64,000 bases of DNA from Neobacillus niacini (GCF_023715785.1 NZ_JAMBOX010000001.1:806001-870000); one strand, 5' to 3'; positions 52,701 through 62,752 are shown, counted from the first letter of the stretch. Notes: generated by a model not told the origin, from the letters alone. Numbers and translations: made by a program.

Positions 52701-54473
52701 ATGTTGGAATTGTTGATTACAATGGTGGAGCGGTTGGGGATTTTGGTGACGATTGCGTTTATTTTGACACGGATTCCGTTTTTTCGGGGGATGGTTTATC
52801 AGGAGGAGTTGAACCGCAGGCAGCGGTTGACGGCGATTGTGTTTTTTGGATTTTTCGGTATTATCGGCACATATTCCGGATTGACGCTTAGTACGGACAG
52901 TCTTCAATTTAACCGCTGGACCTCGGGATTGAATAGCGATGAGGCAATCGCCAATTCAAGGGTTATCGGTGTCGTGCTGGCTGGGCTGTTCGGGGGCTGG
53001 AGGGTTGGTCTTGGTGCCGGATTGATTGCAGGGATCCACCGGTTTACATTAGGGGGATTCACGGCCATCTCCTGCGGCTCCGCCACAATTTTGGCCGGAA
53101 TCCTTGCTGGCATGTTTCACCGCAAGAACAAGCACGTAAGTTTAAAATCCGCTTTTCTAATTGGATCCCTCGCTGAAACGATTCAGATGGCGATTATTCT
53201 ATTAATCTCCCGGCCATTTGAAAAGGCATGGGCCTTGGTGGAAATCATCGGTCTGCCGATGATTATCGCAAACGGGCTTGGCTGTACTCTGTTTCTTCTT
53301 ATAATTAAGAGTGTCATAAATGAGGAAGAAAAGGCCGGTGCGCTTCAGGCGCAAAAAACGTTGAGGATTGCCGACAAAACGCTTGTCTACTTACGAAATG
53401 GGCTGACCGCAGAAACAGCACAGGCTGTCTGCCGCATTCTCCATAATGAAATCAATACTAGCGCGGTGGCAATGACCAATGAAACAGAAATATTGGCTCA
53501 CGTAGGGGTTGGCGATGACCATCATCATGCAAATGTCCCAATCCAGACTCAAATTACCCTTGAGACAATCAAACGGGGGCAAATACTCGTAGCCAATCAA
53601 CAATCGATTCATTGCCGGGTGGACAATTGTCCCCTAGATGCGGTTATCGTGGCTCCGTTGAAACAGCGGGGACAAACCATTGGCACATTAAAATTTTATT
53701 TTCGTTCGGAAAAGGAAATCAATCCGGTCATCATGGAACTGATTTCCGGCCTTAGCCTATTATTAAGTAACCAATTGGAGATTGCCGACGCTGACAGGGC
53801 CTATCAGCTGGCAAGAGAAGCCGAAATTAAGGCACTTCAGGCGCAAATCAGCCCCCATTTTCTGTTTAATTCACTTAACACCATCCTTTCGCTGGTTCGC
53901 ATCGACCCGGCCAAGGCGCGGAGGCTGCTGGTGTCGTTATCACATTTTTTACGGCAGAATCTTTCGGCTACAACACAAAACATGACGTTGCTCGAACAGG
54001 AATTAAGACATGTAAAAGCCTACCTGGCAATTGAAGAAACCAGATTCATCAATAAACTGACGGTTATTTATGACATTGAAGAGGATGCCCTGACCCGGTG
54101 CATTCCACCGTTGACCTTGCAGCCTATCGTGGAAAATGCGATTAAGCATGGGTTTAAAGACAAAGACAGCAACTGTCTCGTAAAAATCACGATTCAAAAG
54201 CGGCACGATTCCGTTTACGTTGAAGTAGAAGACAACGGACAGGGGATGACGGAAGATCGGGCTAATCAAATTTGTAAATCCCCAATCGATTCCAAAGCCG
54301 GAAATGGTGTGGCGCTATACAATGTCAACCGACGGCTATCGATTATGTTCGGAGAAGCGGCAGCCCTAAATATTAAAAGTGAACAAAACAAGGGTACGGT
54401 AATCTCGTTTTCAGTTCCATTTGTGGAGGTGGAGAATTTTGGAGCAATCCATCAGAACGTTAATTGTGGATGA
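52701..54473 (+). CDS. lytS: LytS-type sensor histidine kinase
   Basis: This protein has 590 residues. An N-terminal 5TM-LYT sensor (residues 1-195) contains GIIGTYSGL and VIGVVLAGLFGGWRVGLGAGLIAGIHRF. A GAF domain spans about 225-360. The LytS His_kinase core has QISPHFLFNSLNTILSLVRIDPA (His near 387), then ENAIKHGF near 478. The LytS/BtsS group senses extracellular pyruvate or related signals. ATG 52701 follows GGAGT by 6 nt. The lytT-like gene overlaps its end by 35 nt and a CstA transporter follows, the same trio as E. coli btsS-btsR/btsT. Confidence 0.93.
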   Translation: MLELLITMVERLGILVTIAFILTRIPFFRGMVYQEELNRRQRLTAIVFFGFFGIIGTYSGLTLSTDSLQFNRWTSGLNSDEAIANSRVIGVVLAGLFGGWRVGLGAGLIAGIHRFTLGGFTAISCGSATILAGILAGMFHRKNKHVSLKSAFLIGSLAETIQMAIILLISRPFEKAWALVEIIGLPMIIANGLGCTLFLLIIKSVINEEEKAGALQAQKTLRIADKTLVYLRNGLTAETAQAVCRILHNEINTSAVAMTNETEILAHVGVGDDHHHANVPIQTQITLETIKRGQILVANQQSIHCRVDNCPLDAVIVAPLKQRGQTIGTLKFYFRSEKEINPVIMELISGLSLLLSNQLEIADADRAYQLAREAEIKALQAQISPHFLFNSLNTILSLVRIDPAKARRLLVSLSHFLRQNLSATTQNMTLLEQELRHVKAYLAIEETRFINKLTVIYDIEEDALTRCIPPLTLQPIVENAIKHGFKDKDSNCLVKITIQKRHDSVYVEVEDNGQGMTEDRANQICKSPIDSKAGNGVALYNVNRRLSIMFGEAAALNIKSEQNKGTVISFSVPFVEVENFGAIHQNVNCG

Positions 54474-55170
54474 TGAATTATATAGCCGTGATGAACTGAA
54501 GCATTTGCTGGAAGCCTTCCCGGAGATCGAAATTGTCGGTGAAGCGGAATCAGGGGAATCCGCGATTTTGAAGGCGCTTCAGCTCCAGCCTGACGTGGTG
54601 TTTCTTGATGTGGAAATGCCGAAGCTGAACGGTATGAATGCCGCAAAGGCGTTTATGGAATTAAAAAAGCCTCCATTGGTTGTATTTGCAACCGCTTATC
54701 CGCAATTTGCCGTGGAGGCCTTTCGTTATGAAACGGTTGATTATTTGCTAAAACCCTATGATGAGGAGTTATTGCGGGAAACCATCAACCGCATCATAAA
54801 AATTATCGAAACTGCTAAGGAATTGGATACCGGCAAACCCGCAGGGAAGCTAGCGATTGAAGCGGATGGCGAAATTTTTTACATTGAGCCAAAAGAAATT
54901 CAATACATTTATCGGGATGAGAAATGGACCAAGGTGATCACCAAGACCGGCGAATTTGAAACAAAAACGCCATTAAAGGATTTGGAAACCAGGCTATTAA
55001 ACTATGGATTTTTTCGAATCCACAAAGGTTTTCTCGTCAATCTTGAATATGTAACGAAACTGACTCCATGGTTTAATGGTGCCTATCAGCTGCAAATTGA
55101 AGGCAGGAAGGAAATGTTATCAGTAAGCAGAAACTACGTGAAGGCTTTAAGAACACGATTGGAGATATAG
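54439..55170 (+). CDS. lytT: LytTR-family response regulator
   Basis: This 243-residue protein has a receiver (residues 1-120; DDE near 11-13, phospho-Asp in VVFLDVEMPKLNG near 57, Lys in LLKPYDEE near 107) and a LytTR DNA-binding domain (about 140-243). The latter includes IYRDEKWTKVITKTGEF and FFRIHKGFLVNLEYV. The start is TTG 54439, with GGAGGTGGAG upstream inside lytS, so translation is coupled. It probably activates cstA downstream. Confidence 0.93.
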   Translation: MEQSIRTLIVDDELYSRDELKHLLEAFPEIEIVGEAESGESAILKALQLQPDVVFLDVEMPKLNGMNAAKAFMELKKPPLVVFATAYPQFAVEAFRYETVDYLLKPYDEELLRETINRIIKIIETAKELDTGKPAGKLAIEADGEIFYIEPKEIQYIYRDEKWTKVITKTGEFETKTPLKDLETRLLNYGFFRIHKGFLVNLEYVTKLTPWFNGAYQLQIEGRKEMLSVSRNYVKALRTRLEI

Positions 55171-55323
55171 ATAATTTCTAATTTTCTGCATTTGATTCCT
55201 TATTTAAAACATGTTAACCCTATTTTTCTACCTTTTAAGCGCAAAACCCCATGAACCTGTTTCTTCTTTTTTATAATAATAATATGTAACCGCATTCATT
55301 TTCTTGAAAAAGGAGGAACTAGT

Positions 55324-56775
55324 TTGTATACGTTTTTAGGTGGAATTGCACTTTTAATTATTGGTTATTTTACGTATGGCAAATTCGTTGAAAAAGTTTT
55401 TGGGGTAAAGGAAGAACGGGCAACACCTGCCTATGTCAATAGCGATGGTGTTGACTACGTACCAATGAACACAGCGAAAAACTCAATGATCCAATTGTTA
55501 AATATCGCTGGAACTGGCCCTGTCTTCGGTCCAATCATGGGTGCGCTTTACGGACCGGTTGCATTTATCTGGATTGTTGTTGGCTGTATTTTCGCTGGTG
55601 CTGTTCACGATTATTTAACTGGGATGATTTCGATTCGTAACCGCGGTGCCCACTTGCCAGAGCTTGCCAGCAAATTCTTGGGAAAAATTATGCGACATGT
55701 CGTGAATGCCTTTGCTGTTTTGCTGCTGCTTTTAGTAGGTACGGTATTTGTTTCTACACCAGCTAGCTTATTACATGTTTTAATGGATGGAAAAATTGCC
55801 CTTGGAATCATCATTGCTGCAATTTTCGTGTATTATATTTTGGCAACGCTTCTGCCGGTTGATAAAATTATTGGCCGCTTTTACCCATATTTCGGAGCAT
55901 TGCTTGTGATCAGTGCAGTTGGAATCGGGGTCGGCTTAATCGTTAAGGGATCGCCCATTCCTGAATTATCATTAACTAATTTCCATCCTGCTAATGCACC
56001 AATTTTCCCGTTATTGTTCTTTACAATCACTTGTGGTGCACTATCTGGATTCCATGCAACGCAAACACCTATTATTTCTCGTACAACGCAAAAGGAAAAT
56101 CAAGGCCGGAAAATTTTCTACGGCATGATGATTGCCGAAGGTGTTATCGCGATGATTTGGGCTGCTGCCGGAATGAGCTTATTCGACGGTTATACTGGGC
56201 TGCAAGAAGTGCTTGCTGCAGGCGGACCTGGCGCTGTTGTCAGCGAAGTTTCTACCACAATGTTAGGCGCCATTGGCGGAACACTTGCCGTTCTTGGAGT
56301 TGTTGTCCTGCCGATTACTTCCGGGGATACTGCCTTCCGCAGTGCCCGGATGATTATTGCTGAATACTTAAACATTGCGCAAAAGAAATTATCAAGCCGT
56401 TTATGGATCGCTGTCCCGTTATTCGCGATTTCCGTTGTGTTAACGCAAATCGACTTTAACCTTCTATGGCGTTACTTTAGCTGGGCCAACCAAGCTACAG
56501 CTGTGATTGCCTTATTTGTCGGCGCGATGTATTTGTACATTGCCAGAAAAAATTACTGGATTTCACTTGTTCCAGGATCATTCATGCTAGTGATGGTGAT
56601 TACCTATATTCTGAATGCCCAGATTGGCTTCGGATTATCCATGACCGTTTCCTGGTATGGAGGCTTCATAGGAGCTGCCATCCTGATTGCACTATTCTTT
56701 AATGCTGCGAAGAAAGCACGGGCAAACGGGCTTCCGCTCGAAGAAGATATCTCCGGCTGGAATAAGGTGGCCTAA
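55324..56775 (+). CDS. cstA: CstA-family carbon starvation/pyruvate transporter
   Basis: This 483-residue protein has 13 or so helices. It has the CstA signature near the N-terminus (AGTGPVFGPIMGALYGPVAFIWIVVGCIFAGAVHDY, residues 61-96), then GFHATQTPIISRTT near 245 and LPITSGDTAFRSARMI near 335. E. coli members CstA and BtsT import pyruvate, and BtsT is induced by a LytS-type system. The genomic order here suggests the same role. TTG 55324 follows AGGAGGAACTAG. A TATAAT hexamer lies at 55272-55277, 47 bp upstream. The stop is directly joined to a 49-aa gene. Confidence 0.92.
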   Translation: MYTFLGGIALLIIGYFTYGKFVEKVFGVKEERATPAYVNSDGVDYVPMNTAKNSMIQLLNIAGTGPVFGPIMGALYGPVAFIWIVVGCIFAGAVHDYLTGMISIRNRGAHLPELASKFLGKIMRHVVNAFAVLLLLLVGTVFVSTPASLLHVLMDGKIALGIIIAAIFVYYILATLLPVDKIIGRFYPYFGALLVISAVGIGVGLIVKGSPIPELSLTNFHPANAPIFPLLFFTITCGALSGFHATQTPIISRTTQKENQGRKIFYGMMIAEGVIAMIWAAAGMSLFDGYTGLQEVLAAGGPGAVVSEVSTTMLGAIGGTLAVLGVVVLPITSGDTAFRSARMIIAEYLNIAQKKLSSRLWIAVPLFAISVVLTQIDFNLLWRYFSWANQATAVIALFVGAMYLYIARKNYWISLVPGSFMLVMVITYILNAQIGFGLSMTVSWYGGFIGAAILIALFFNAAKKARANGLPLEEDISGWNKVA

Positions 56776-56925
56776 ATGAGCTGCTGCAGTCCGAACTACC
56801 GGGAGACTGTTAACGAGCACGAGGAAAAAATCAATCAAAACGAGAAAGACCGCCTGCCGCTTTTAGCAAAAATAATGATCGTTGTTATAACAGCAGGAGC
56901 GGTCGGCGCTGCTTTCCTTCTCTAA
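56776..56925 (+). CDS. 49-aa CstA-linked membrane microprotein
   Basis: This 49-residue protein starts MSCCSPNYRETVNEHEEKI, continues with a charged segment and ends in one hydrophobic helix (AKIMIVVITAGAVGAAFLL). The ATG immediately follows the cstA stop (TAAATG), and AATAAGGTGG at the end of cstA supplies a ribosome binding site. A terminator follows 10 nt later. I do not recognise the family. It is not the DUF466 protein (YbdD/YjiX) that accompanies CstA in E. coli, though it occupies the same position. A role as a CstA subunit or regulator is inferred from position only. Confidence 0.75.
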   Translation: MSCCSPNYRETVNEHEEKINQNEKDRLPLLAKIMIVVITAGAVGAAFLL

Positions 56926-56934
56926 CTCAATTTT

Positions 56935-56955
56935 GTGCACGCGAGATGCGTGCAC
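56935..56955 (+). terminator. Terminator of cstA operon
   Basis: GTGCACGC and GCGTGCAC form an 8-bp stem with a 5-nt loop, followed by eight T. Confidence 0.93.
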
Positions 56956-57058
56956 TTTTTTTTGTGAAGCAGGATCCGTCCCCTGCCAAACACTGGCACA
57001 CAGGAAATATTTTCTATACAATTTAACTGAGAATTATAAAGAAATGTGGTGAAATCTG

Positions 57059-57751
57059 ATGTTTAAGCTGTTGCTGATCGAGGATGACGCAACTTTATTT
57101 AATGAGATACGAGACAGGCTTGCCGGCTGGTCGTATGATGTATACGGGATAACCGACTTTGGCAAAGTCTTGCAGGAATTTACTGCCGTCAAACCGGACC
57201 TGGTGATTATTGATATCCAGCTCCCGAAATTTGACGGGTTCCATTGGTGCCGGATGATTCGCTCTCATTCGAATGTACCAATTTTATTTCTATCCTCTCG
57301 TGACCACCCAACCGATATGGTGATGGCGATGCAGCTTGGTGCCGATGATTTTATACAAAAGCCATTCCACTTCGACGTGCTGATTGTCAAAATCCAGGCC
57401 ATTCTCCGCCGCGTGCACAATTATAATACGGAGCAAATCGAGCTAAAAACCTGGTGCGGGGCAACGATTGATTACCCAAAAAACACTGTTTCCAACGACA
57501 ACGGAACCATTGAGCTAACGAAAAATGAAATGTTTATCCTTAGGGAATTGACCCAGCGAAAAAATAAAATCGTAAGCCGCGAAGACCTAATCAAAAGCCT
57601 GTGGGAGGATGAGCGGTTTGTCAGTGACAATACCCTGACCGTCAACGTTAATCGCCTGCGGAAGAAGCTTGATGGGATTGGGCTCGGCCAATATATTGAA
57701 ACAAAGGTCGGCCAAGGCTATATCGCCGTGGAAGAAGCGGGAACATTATGA
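57059..57751 (+). CDS. bceR: BceR-type OmpR-family response regulator
   Basis: This 230-residue protein has a receiver (residues 1-115; EDD near 8-10, phospho-Asp in VIIDIQLPKFDGFHW near 52, Lys in IQKPFHFD near 101) and a winged helix (about 135-228) ending TLTVNVNRLRKKLDGIGLGQYIETKVGQGY. The C-terminal pattern is that of BceR/YxdJ regulators, which control peptide-antibiotic detoxification transporters. Its stop overlaps the kinase start (ATGA). The transporter genes follow. Confidence 0.92.
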   Translation: MFKLLLIEDDATLFNEIRDRLAGWSYDVYGITDFGKVLQEFTAVKPDLVIIDIQLPKFDGFHWCRMIRSHSNVPILFLSSRDHPTDMVMAMQLGADDFIQKPFHFDVLIVKIQAILRRVHNYNTEQIELKTWCGATIDYPKNTVSNDNGTIELTKNEMFILRELTQRKNKIVSREDLIKSLWEDERFVSDNTLTVNVNRLRKKLDGIGLGQYIETKVGQGYIAVEEAGTL

Positions 57752-58764
57752 TTAAAAATTATCTCATCGAAAGGCGAAGCTGGATCCTGCTAATTTTAGT
57801 CTTGGAAGCCTTGGTTTTGTTTGTCTCGTTTCTTGATGCAGCGGTTCCCTTCGCATCCCTTCTCTATATTGTTTTCTTATCGCTGCTGATTTTTGCCGTT
57901 TTTTTCATCATTCGCTATCAAAAGGAAACCAAATTCTATAAAAGTATGGTAGAGTGGGAAAACAATTATGATCTGTCGGGGCTTGCCGAGGCAGAAACCC
58001 CTTTTGAAAAAATCATAGCCGACAGTGTCTCGGGTCAAACAGAGCGCTTGAGGCTAGAAGCCTCACAAAACCTGTTGACCTTGGAACAGGAAAAGGATGA
58101 ACTGCTGGCCTGGATCCATGAGGTAAAAACACCATTAACCGCCATGTCCTTAATGATTGATCGCCTTAATGACGAAAAGGCCAAGGCCAGCCTGACATAT
58201 GAATGGCTGCGAGTCCACCACCTGCTTGACCAACAGCTCCATCAACGGCGCATACCGTTTATGGAGAATGATTTATATATCGAAAAAACTAACTTAAAGC
58301 CGTTAATTTTTAAAGAAATAAAAACGCTGCAATCATGGTGCATGCAAAAGGGGATTGGCTTTGAGGTCGACCTTGAGGTGACACAGGTGCTGACGGATGC
58401 CAAATGGCTGGGGTTTATTATTAGGCAACTGATGACAAATGCCGTCAAATATAGCCATGAGGCCGACATCAACATCAAATCATACCTTAAGGAGGAGCAG
58501 GCTATTCTCGAGATTCAGGACTTTGGCCGTGGAATTTCCCCGCAGGACCTGCCGCGAATCTTTGACAAGGGCTTTACCTCCACGACAGTTCACCAAGAAA
58601 GCGCCGCCACCGGCATGGGATTATTTTTGGCAAAAAAAGCAGCCCAACCGTTATTGATTAACATCGAAGTCCAGTCAAAGCTTGGAGAGGGGACAACGTT
58701 CACCTTAACCTTCCCGAGACGGAATGATTTTCTACATATAACACTGTCCAGCTCCAGCGCCTAG
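57748..58764 (+). CDS. bceS: BceS-type intramembrane-sensing histidine kinase
   Basis: This 338-residue protein has two N-terminal helices (about 12-60) with almost no extracellular loop, as in BceS. The H-box is ELLAWIHEVKTPLTAMSLMID (His near 127), the N-box is RQLMTNAVKYSHEADI near 226 and the G-boxes are DFGRGI and GMGLFLAKKAAQ. BceS-type kinases read transporter activity rather than the antibiotic itself. The last residues, SSSSA and stop, are encoded by dispersed element copy 3, so the native C-terminus was probably replaced after FTLTFPRR or a few residues later. Confidence 0.92.
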   Translation: MIKNYLIERRSWILLILVLEALVLFVSFLDAAVPFASLLYIVFLSLLIFAVFFIIRYQKETKFYKSMVEWENNYDLSGLAEAETPFEKIIADSVSGQTERLRLEASQNLLTLEQEKDELLAWIHEVKTPLTAMSLMIDRLNDEKAKASLTYEWLRVHHLLDQQLHQRRIPFMENDLYIEKTNLKPLIFKEIKTLQSWCMQKGIGFEVDLEVTQVLTDAKWLGFIIRQLMTNAVKYSHEADINIKSYLKEEQAILEIQDFGRGISPQDLPRIFDKGFTSTTVHQESAATGMGLFLAKKAAQPLLINIEVQSKLGEGTTFTLTFPRRNDFLHITLSSSSA

Positions 58765-58779
58765 GCGCTTCCGTTTTTC
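58744..58779. repeat. Dispersed element, minimal copy 3 (ends only)
   Basis: CTGTCCAGCTCCAGCGCCTA joins directly to GGCGCTTCCGTTTTTC. These are the left and right ends of the elements at 27949 and 38454 with the whole hairpin interior missing. It overlaps the last codons and stop of bceS. Confidence 0.75.
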
Positions 58780-58782
58780 TTG

Positions 58783-58806
58783 GCATGTGACAAAAACGTC
58801 ACATGC
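58783..58806. terminator. Hairpin between bceS and bceA
   Basis: GCATGTGAC and GTCACATGC form a 9-bp stem with a 6-nt loop, followed by TTTTATG. It may terminate bceRS transcription. Because it lies about 85 bp upstream of bceA, it could instead or also be the BceR binding dyad. Confidence 0.6.
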
Positions 58807-58890
58807 TTTTATGATTTGTTCGCTCAATCGAAGGATTTGAACGGCCGGCTTTTTTATAATAAAGCTATCGAATCAAGGAGTGTGTGAAAG

Positions 58891-59655
58891 ATGAATATTT
58901 TAGAAGCCGCAAAAATTAATAAAAGCTACGGCAATAAGTTCAATAAACAGGAAGTGCTGAAAGGGCTTGATATCAGCATCGAAAAAGGCGAATTCGTCAG
59001 CATCATGGGTGCATCGGGTTCCGGTAAAACTACCTTGCTCAACGTGCTTTCCTCGATTGATACCGTCAGTCATGGAACGATTAAAATCGATGGAAAAGAA
59101 ATCACCAGGATGAGGGAAAAGCAGCTGGCGGAATTCCGCAAGCATCATTTGGGGTTTATTTTTCAAGAATATAATTTATTGGATACCTTGACCGTCAAAG
59201 AAAATATTTTACTGCCGTTATCGATTAACAACGTTTCAAAGAAGGCAGCAGAGCAAAAGTTTACCGAGGTTGCCGCCGAACTGGGTATTTTGGAGATCAA
59301 GGACAAATATCCGAATGAAATCTCCGGTGGCCAGAAACAGCGGACCTCGGCAGCACGGGCATTTATCCATGAACCGAGCATTATTTTCGCCGATGAGCCA
59401 ACCGGGGCACTCGATTCCAAGTCGGCGTCCGACTTGCTGAACAAACTGAGCCAATTAAATAAAAAGCTCAACGCCACGATTGTAATGGTAACGCACGATC
59501 CAGTGGCCGCAAGCTTCAGCAGCAGAGTCATTTTCATTAAAGACGGGCAAATCTACACCCAGTTAAATAAGGGTGACCAATCACGGCAGGCGTTCTTCCA
59601 GGATGTCATGAAAACGCAAGGTGTATTGGGCGGGGTGAACCAGTATGAGCATTAA
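58891..59655 (+). CDS. bceA: BceA-type ABC transporter ATPase
   Basis: This 254-residue protein has Walker [12 protein letters not shown] near residue 40, signature [14 protein letters not shown] near 147 and Walker [17 protein letters not shown] near 167, with H-loop VTHDP near 200. It belongs to the MacB/BceA family. It powers BceB, which frees lipid II-cycle intermediates from peptide antibiotics such as bacitracin. It has its own leader (TATAAT at 58855-58860, AAGGAG site), consistent with BceR-driven induction. Confidence 0.94.
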   Translation: MNILEAAKINKSYGNKFNKQEVLKGLDISIEKGEFVSIMGASGSGKTTLLNVLSSIDTVSHGTIKIDGKEITRMREKQLAEFRKHHLGFIFQEYNLLDTLTVKENILLPLSINNVSKKAAEQKFTEVAAELGILEIKDKYPNEISGGQKQRTSAARAFIHEPSIIFADEPTGALDSKSASDLLNKLSQLNKKLNATIVMVTHDPVAASFSSRVIFIKDGQIYTQLNKGDQSRQAFFQDVMKTQGVLGGVNQYEH

Positions 59656-61591
59656 TCAACTCATCCTTCGCAATCTGAAAAAGAATCTTAAAAATTACTT
59701 TCTCTATGTATTTGCGTTAATCTTCAGTGTTGCCCTGTATTTCGCCTTTGTGACACTGCAATTCGACCCGGCGATGGACGAGGCAAAAGGTTCGATCAAA
59801 GGGGCGGCAGCACTTAAGGCCGGAACGGTCATGCTGGTGGCGATCGTTTCCATTTTCCTGCTCTATGCCAACAATATTTTTATCAAGCGGCGCGGCAAGG
59901 AAATTGGTTTATTCCAGTTAATCGGCATGACAAAGTCCAAGATTTTCAGAATCTTGACGATTGAAAACTTTATTCTTTATTTTGGTTCTCTCATAATCGG
60001 GATCTTTATCGGGTTTTCCGCCTCAAAACTGTTGGTGATGATTTTATTTAAAGTCACTAAGGTTGATGCTGTTGCGACGCTGCATTTTTCTGAGCAGGCG
60101 CTGACCCAAACGCTGATTGTGTTTGGTGTCATCTACTTGCTGATTATGCTGATGAACTATGTATTTATTAAAAGGCAAAGTATTTTAGCCCTGTTCAGGG
60201 TCATCTCCTCCACGGAGGGGAAGGTAAAGAAACTGTCAGCCTTCGAGATCATTATCGGAATCGTTGGACTGATTTTAATCGTAACCGGATACTATATTTC
60301 TTCGAAGCTATTTAGCGGCGATTTTACAACGATGATTGAGCTGTTTCTGGCAATGGCGGGGATTCTGGCGTCTGTGATTATTGGAACCTATCTGTTTTAT
60401 AAAGGTTCAGTCAGCTTTATTTTTCATTTGATTCGGAAAAAGAAGGACGGTTACCTGAATATTAACCAGGTCCTCTCTCTTTCGTCGATTATGTTCAGGA
60501 TGAAATCAAATGCTTTATTATTAACAGTCATTACCACAGTGTCTGCACTGGCAATCGGATTATTGTCGTTAGCCTATATTTCTTACTATTCTGCTGAAAA
60601 AACAGCGCTTAATTATGTGGCGGCGGATTTCGCGTTTACCAATCCCGAAGAGGCTGAGCAATTCACCGACAAATTAACAAAAAATGGAATTGAGTATCGT
60701 GAAAAAAGAATGGATGTCGTCCAGATTGAAGCGAATCTGAAACATATCATGGATGCAAATATGGATGGGTTGATGATGGACCCAACCAAAATGCAGCTTG
60801 CAGTTGTAAGCGACCAGGTCATTAAAAATATTGATGTTGAGCCAGGCGAAACGGTTTTTACCGGCTATAACGATTTACTGCAAAAGTTTATGACGTTGAA
60901 GGATTCCGGAGACATAGAATTAAAAGGACAAACTGAAGTGATTCCGTTAACGTATTTAGGGCTGAATAAGGATTTTGTCGTATCCTGGTATTTCACCGGC
61001 GGCGGCTCGCCAACCGCCATTGTCGACCAGACGGTTTTCGAGCGATTACGAAATAATCTCAATCCCGAAATTCAGCGGGAATCCTCCCAATATATCGGAA
61101 TTAATTTAAAAAATGAAGCCCAGCTGGAGAAAGCTAATACACTATTTACAGGAATGACGTTCAAAAATGAGCGTGCCAATGACTCCCGTCTGGAAATCAG
61201 CAACGTGCAGAAGCAAACTATGGGCATTGCCCTGTTTATCGTCGGATTCCTCGGACTCACGTTCCTGATTACCTCCGGCTGCATCCTTTATTTCAAGCAA
61301 ATGGGGGAAGGCGAAGAGGAAAAGCCAAACTACACGATTTTACGAAAACTTGGCTTCACTCAGGGAGATTTATTAAAAGGCATTCGTGGAAAACAATTAT
61401 TCAGTTTTGGCATTCCGTTAGTCGTCGGCTTATCCCACAGCTATTTTGCTGTCCAATCCGGCTGGTTCCTGTTCGGAGCCGAGGTCTGGACCCCGATGAT
61501 CATCGTCATGCTGCTATATACAGCCCTGTACTCCAGCTTCGGATTCCTATCTGTCGTTTATTATAAAAAAGTAATTAAAGAAGCGTTATAG
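59645..61591 (+). CDS. bceB: BceB-type ABC transporter permease
   Basis: This 648-residue protein has ten predicted membrane helices. A large extracellular domain sits between helices 7 and 8 (about residues 310-520), the hallmark of BceB/VraE permeases that both export and sense peptide antibiotics. Two FtsX-like regions contain the [23 protein letters not shown] coupling segment near 75 and [18 protein letters not shown] near 562. It overlaps bceA by 11 nt. Confidence 0.94.
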   Translation: MSINQLILRNLKKNLKNYFLYVFALIFSVALYFAFVTLQFDPAMDEAKGSIKGAAALKAGTVMLVAIVSIFLLYANNIFIKRRGKEIGLFQLIGMTKSKIFRILTIENFILYFGSLIIGIFIGFSASKLLVMILFKVTKVDAVATLHFSEQALTQTLIVFGVIYLLIMLMNYVFIKRQSILALFRVISSTEGKVKKLSAFEIIIGIVGLILIVTGYYISSKLFSGDFTTMIELFLAMAGILASVIIGTYLFYKGSVSFIFHLIRKKKDGYLNINQVLSLSSIMFRMKSNALLLTVITTVSALAIGLLSLAYISYYSAEKTALNYVAADFAFTNPEEAEQFTDKLTKNGIEYREKRMDVVQIEANLKHIMDANMDGLMMDPTKMQLAVVSDQVIKNIDVEPGETVFTGYNDLLQKFMTLKDSGDIELKGQTEVIPLTYLGLNKDFVVSWYFTGGGSPTAIVDQTVFERLRNNLNPEIQRESSQYIGINLKNEAQLEKANTLFTGMTFKNERANDSRLEISNVQKQTMGIALFIVGFLGLTFLITSGCILYFKQMGEGEEEKPNYTILRKLGFTQGDLLKGIRGKQLFSFGIPLVVGLSHSYFAVQSGWFLFGAEVWTPMIIVMLLYTALYSSFGFLSVVYYKKVIKEAL

Positions 61592-61594
61592 ATG

Positions 61595-61620
61595 AACGGG
61601 TAGTGCGTGCACTACCCGTT
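61595..61620 (+). terminator. Terminator of bceAB
   Basis: AACGGGTAGT and ACTACCCGTT form a 10-bp stem with a 6-nt loop, followed by TCCTTTG. Confidence 0.85.
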
Positions 61621-61746
61621 TCCTTTGTCCCTCTTTATCTCCTGATTTTCGGTTTACCGAATAGTACGAATCATAGTTGCCGCCATTTGCTGTAGTCCCC
61701 TTATTGAAAATAAATAATTGTCCAATACTATTACAGATTCCATTCA

Positions 61747-62460
61747 TCATGCTTGTTTTCCAACAACAGCAGTATGACTAGTTTTCCGTTGCTGATTGCG
61801 CAGCTTAAAATAGCCAAGGGTCGATACTACAATGGCCCCCAACGTATCGACAATCATATCCTCCATCGTGTCTGCAACCGCGTCCCGCCCAATTAACACC
61901 GTCCCTTCGGCAGTGATAAATTTTTGCATATTGGTGCCAAGCAGACCGTCTGCAGCAAATTCATAAATCTCCCAGACAGCCCCGCAGGCGAGGGCGAAAC
62001 AAAACGCAAATAATGCCACAAAAAACGGGCTTAATTGGATTTTTATTTTTTCCGTATCATTAAAATATTGGACAATAACAAAGCCCAGTGCCCCTAACAT
62101 TCCCGCGCTAAAGCAATGGAGAATCAGGTCCCAATAGGGGATTCGAAAATAAAAATTGCGGACCTCCCCAAGGTAGATGGCACAAAATAAAAAGATAAAA
62201 TAAATAATTTCCATGATGTCGGGGATATCGATGCGGAACCGTTGCTCCACCTTTGACGGCAGGAAAATAATAATACTGCCGAACACACATTGTAAAATCA
62301 TCAGCACATAATCGCTTTTTACCCGTTCATATTCATTTTCGGAAGGCTCTGATGGGGCATTGAAAAACATATAAATGGCATAAACAATTGAAATAATCAA
62401 TAAAGCAAAGACAATTCTAAAAATCCATGTCTTTCTTTTAGGGTACTTTTTCTCTACCAA
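61747..62460 (-). CDS. DUF2238-like multi-pass membrane protein
   Basis: This 237-residue protein has about six hydrophobic helices. It contains the motifs DLILHCFSAGMLGALGF (near 110) and ACGAVWEIYEFAADGLLGTNMQ (near 157). A loop with DAVADTMEDMIVDTLGAIVVSTLGY precedes the last helix. These conserved H, WE and DT...D positions are those of the YjdF/DUF2238 family, whose function is unknown. It is a single minus-strand gene; the start ATG at 62460 is weakly supported by GGGGGAG. Confidence 0.75.
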   Translation of the reverse strand: MVEKKYPKRKTWIFRIVFALLIISIVYAIYMFFNAPSEPSENEYERVKSDYVLMILQCVFGSIIIFLPSKVEQRFRIDIPDIMEIIYFIFLFCAIYLGEVRNFYFRIPYWDLILHCFSAGMLGALGFVIVQYFNDTEKIKIQLSPFFVALFAFCFALACGAVWEIYEFAADGLLGTNMQKFITAEGTVLIGRDAVADTMEDMIVDTLGAIVVSTLGYFKLRNQQRKTSHTAVVGKQA

Positions 62461-62752
62461 AGTTTCTCCCCCTTTTATTCTATGGGCGGTAACTGTAACT
62501 ATTATTATATCTTTTACGTCTATGAATTGGAAAAAGATTCACAAACATCCCAAAATCTAAAAGCTTCATTATTTTAATAAAATTTGTAGAAAAATGAATG
62601 ACATCTGTTTGTCATGATATTGTAAATTCCAGTTAAATATTCGTGATAATTTAAGAATAATAAGGTAAACTAAATCAAGAGTTTCATATAAAGATTAGAT
62701 TAATCGGTGGACAATGCTACCGAGGATAGCAGGCAGTCGGGGGTAAGGATTT
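62461..62752. other. 292-bp divergent region upstream of the second L,D-transpeptidase
   Basis: AT-rich up to 62690. Then 62690-62752 can form small stems (TGCTA/TAGCA at about 62716-62732) before the GGGGGTAAGG ribosome binding site. It does not match any riboswitch consensus I know. No gene is seen. Confidence 0.5.

Noticed and set aside
62690-62752. A riboswitch (c-di-AMP or c-di-GMP type) ahead of the second L,D-transpeptidase
   Set aside because: The conserved bases of those classes are not present; only small local stems were seen.
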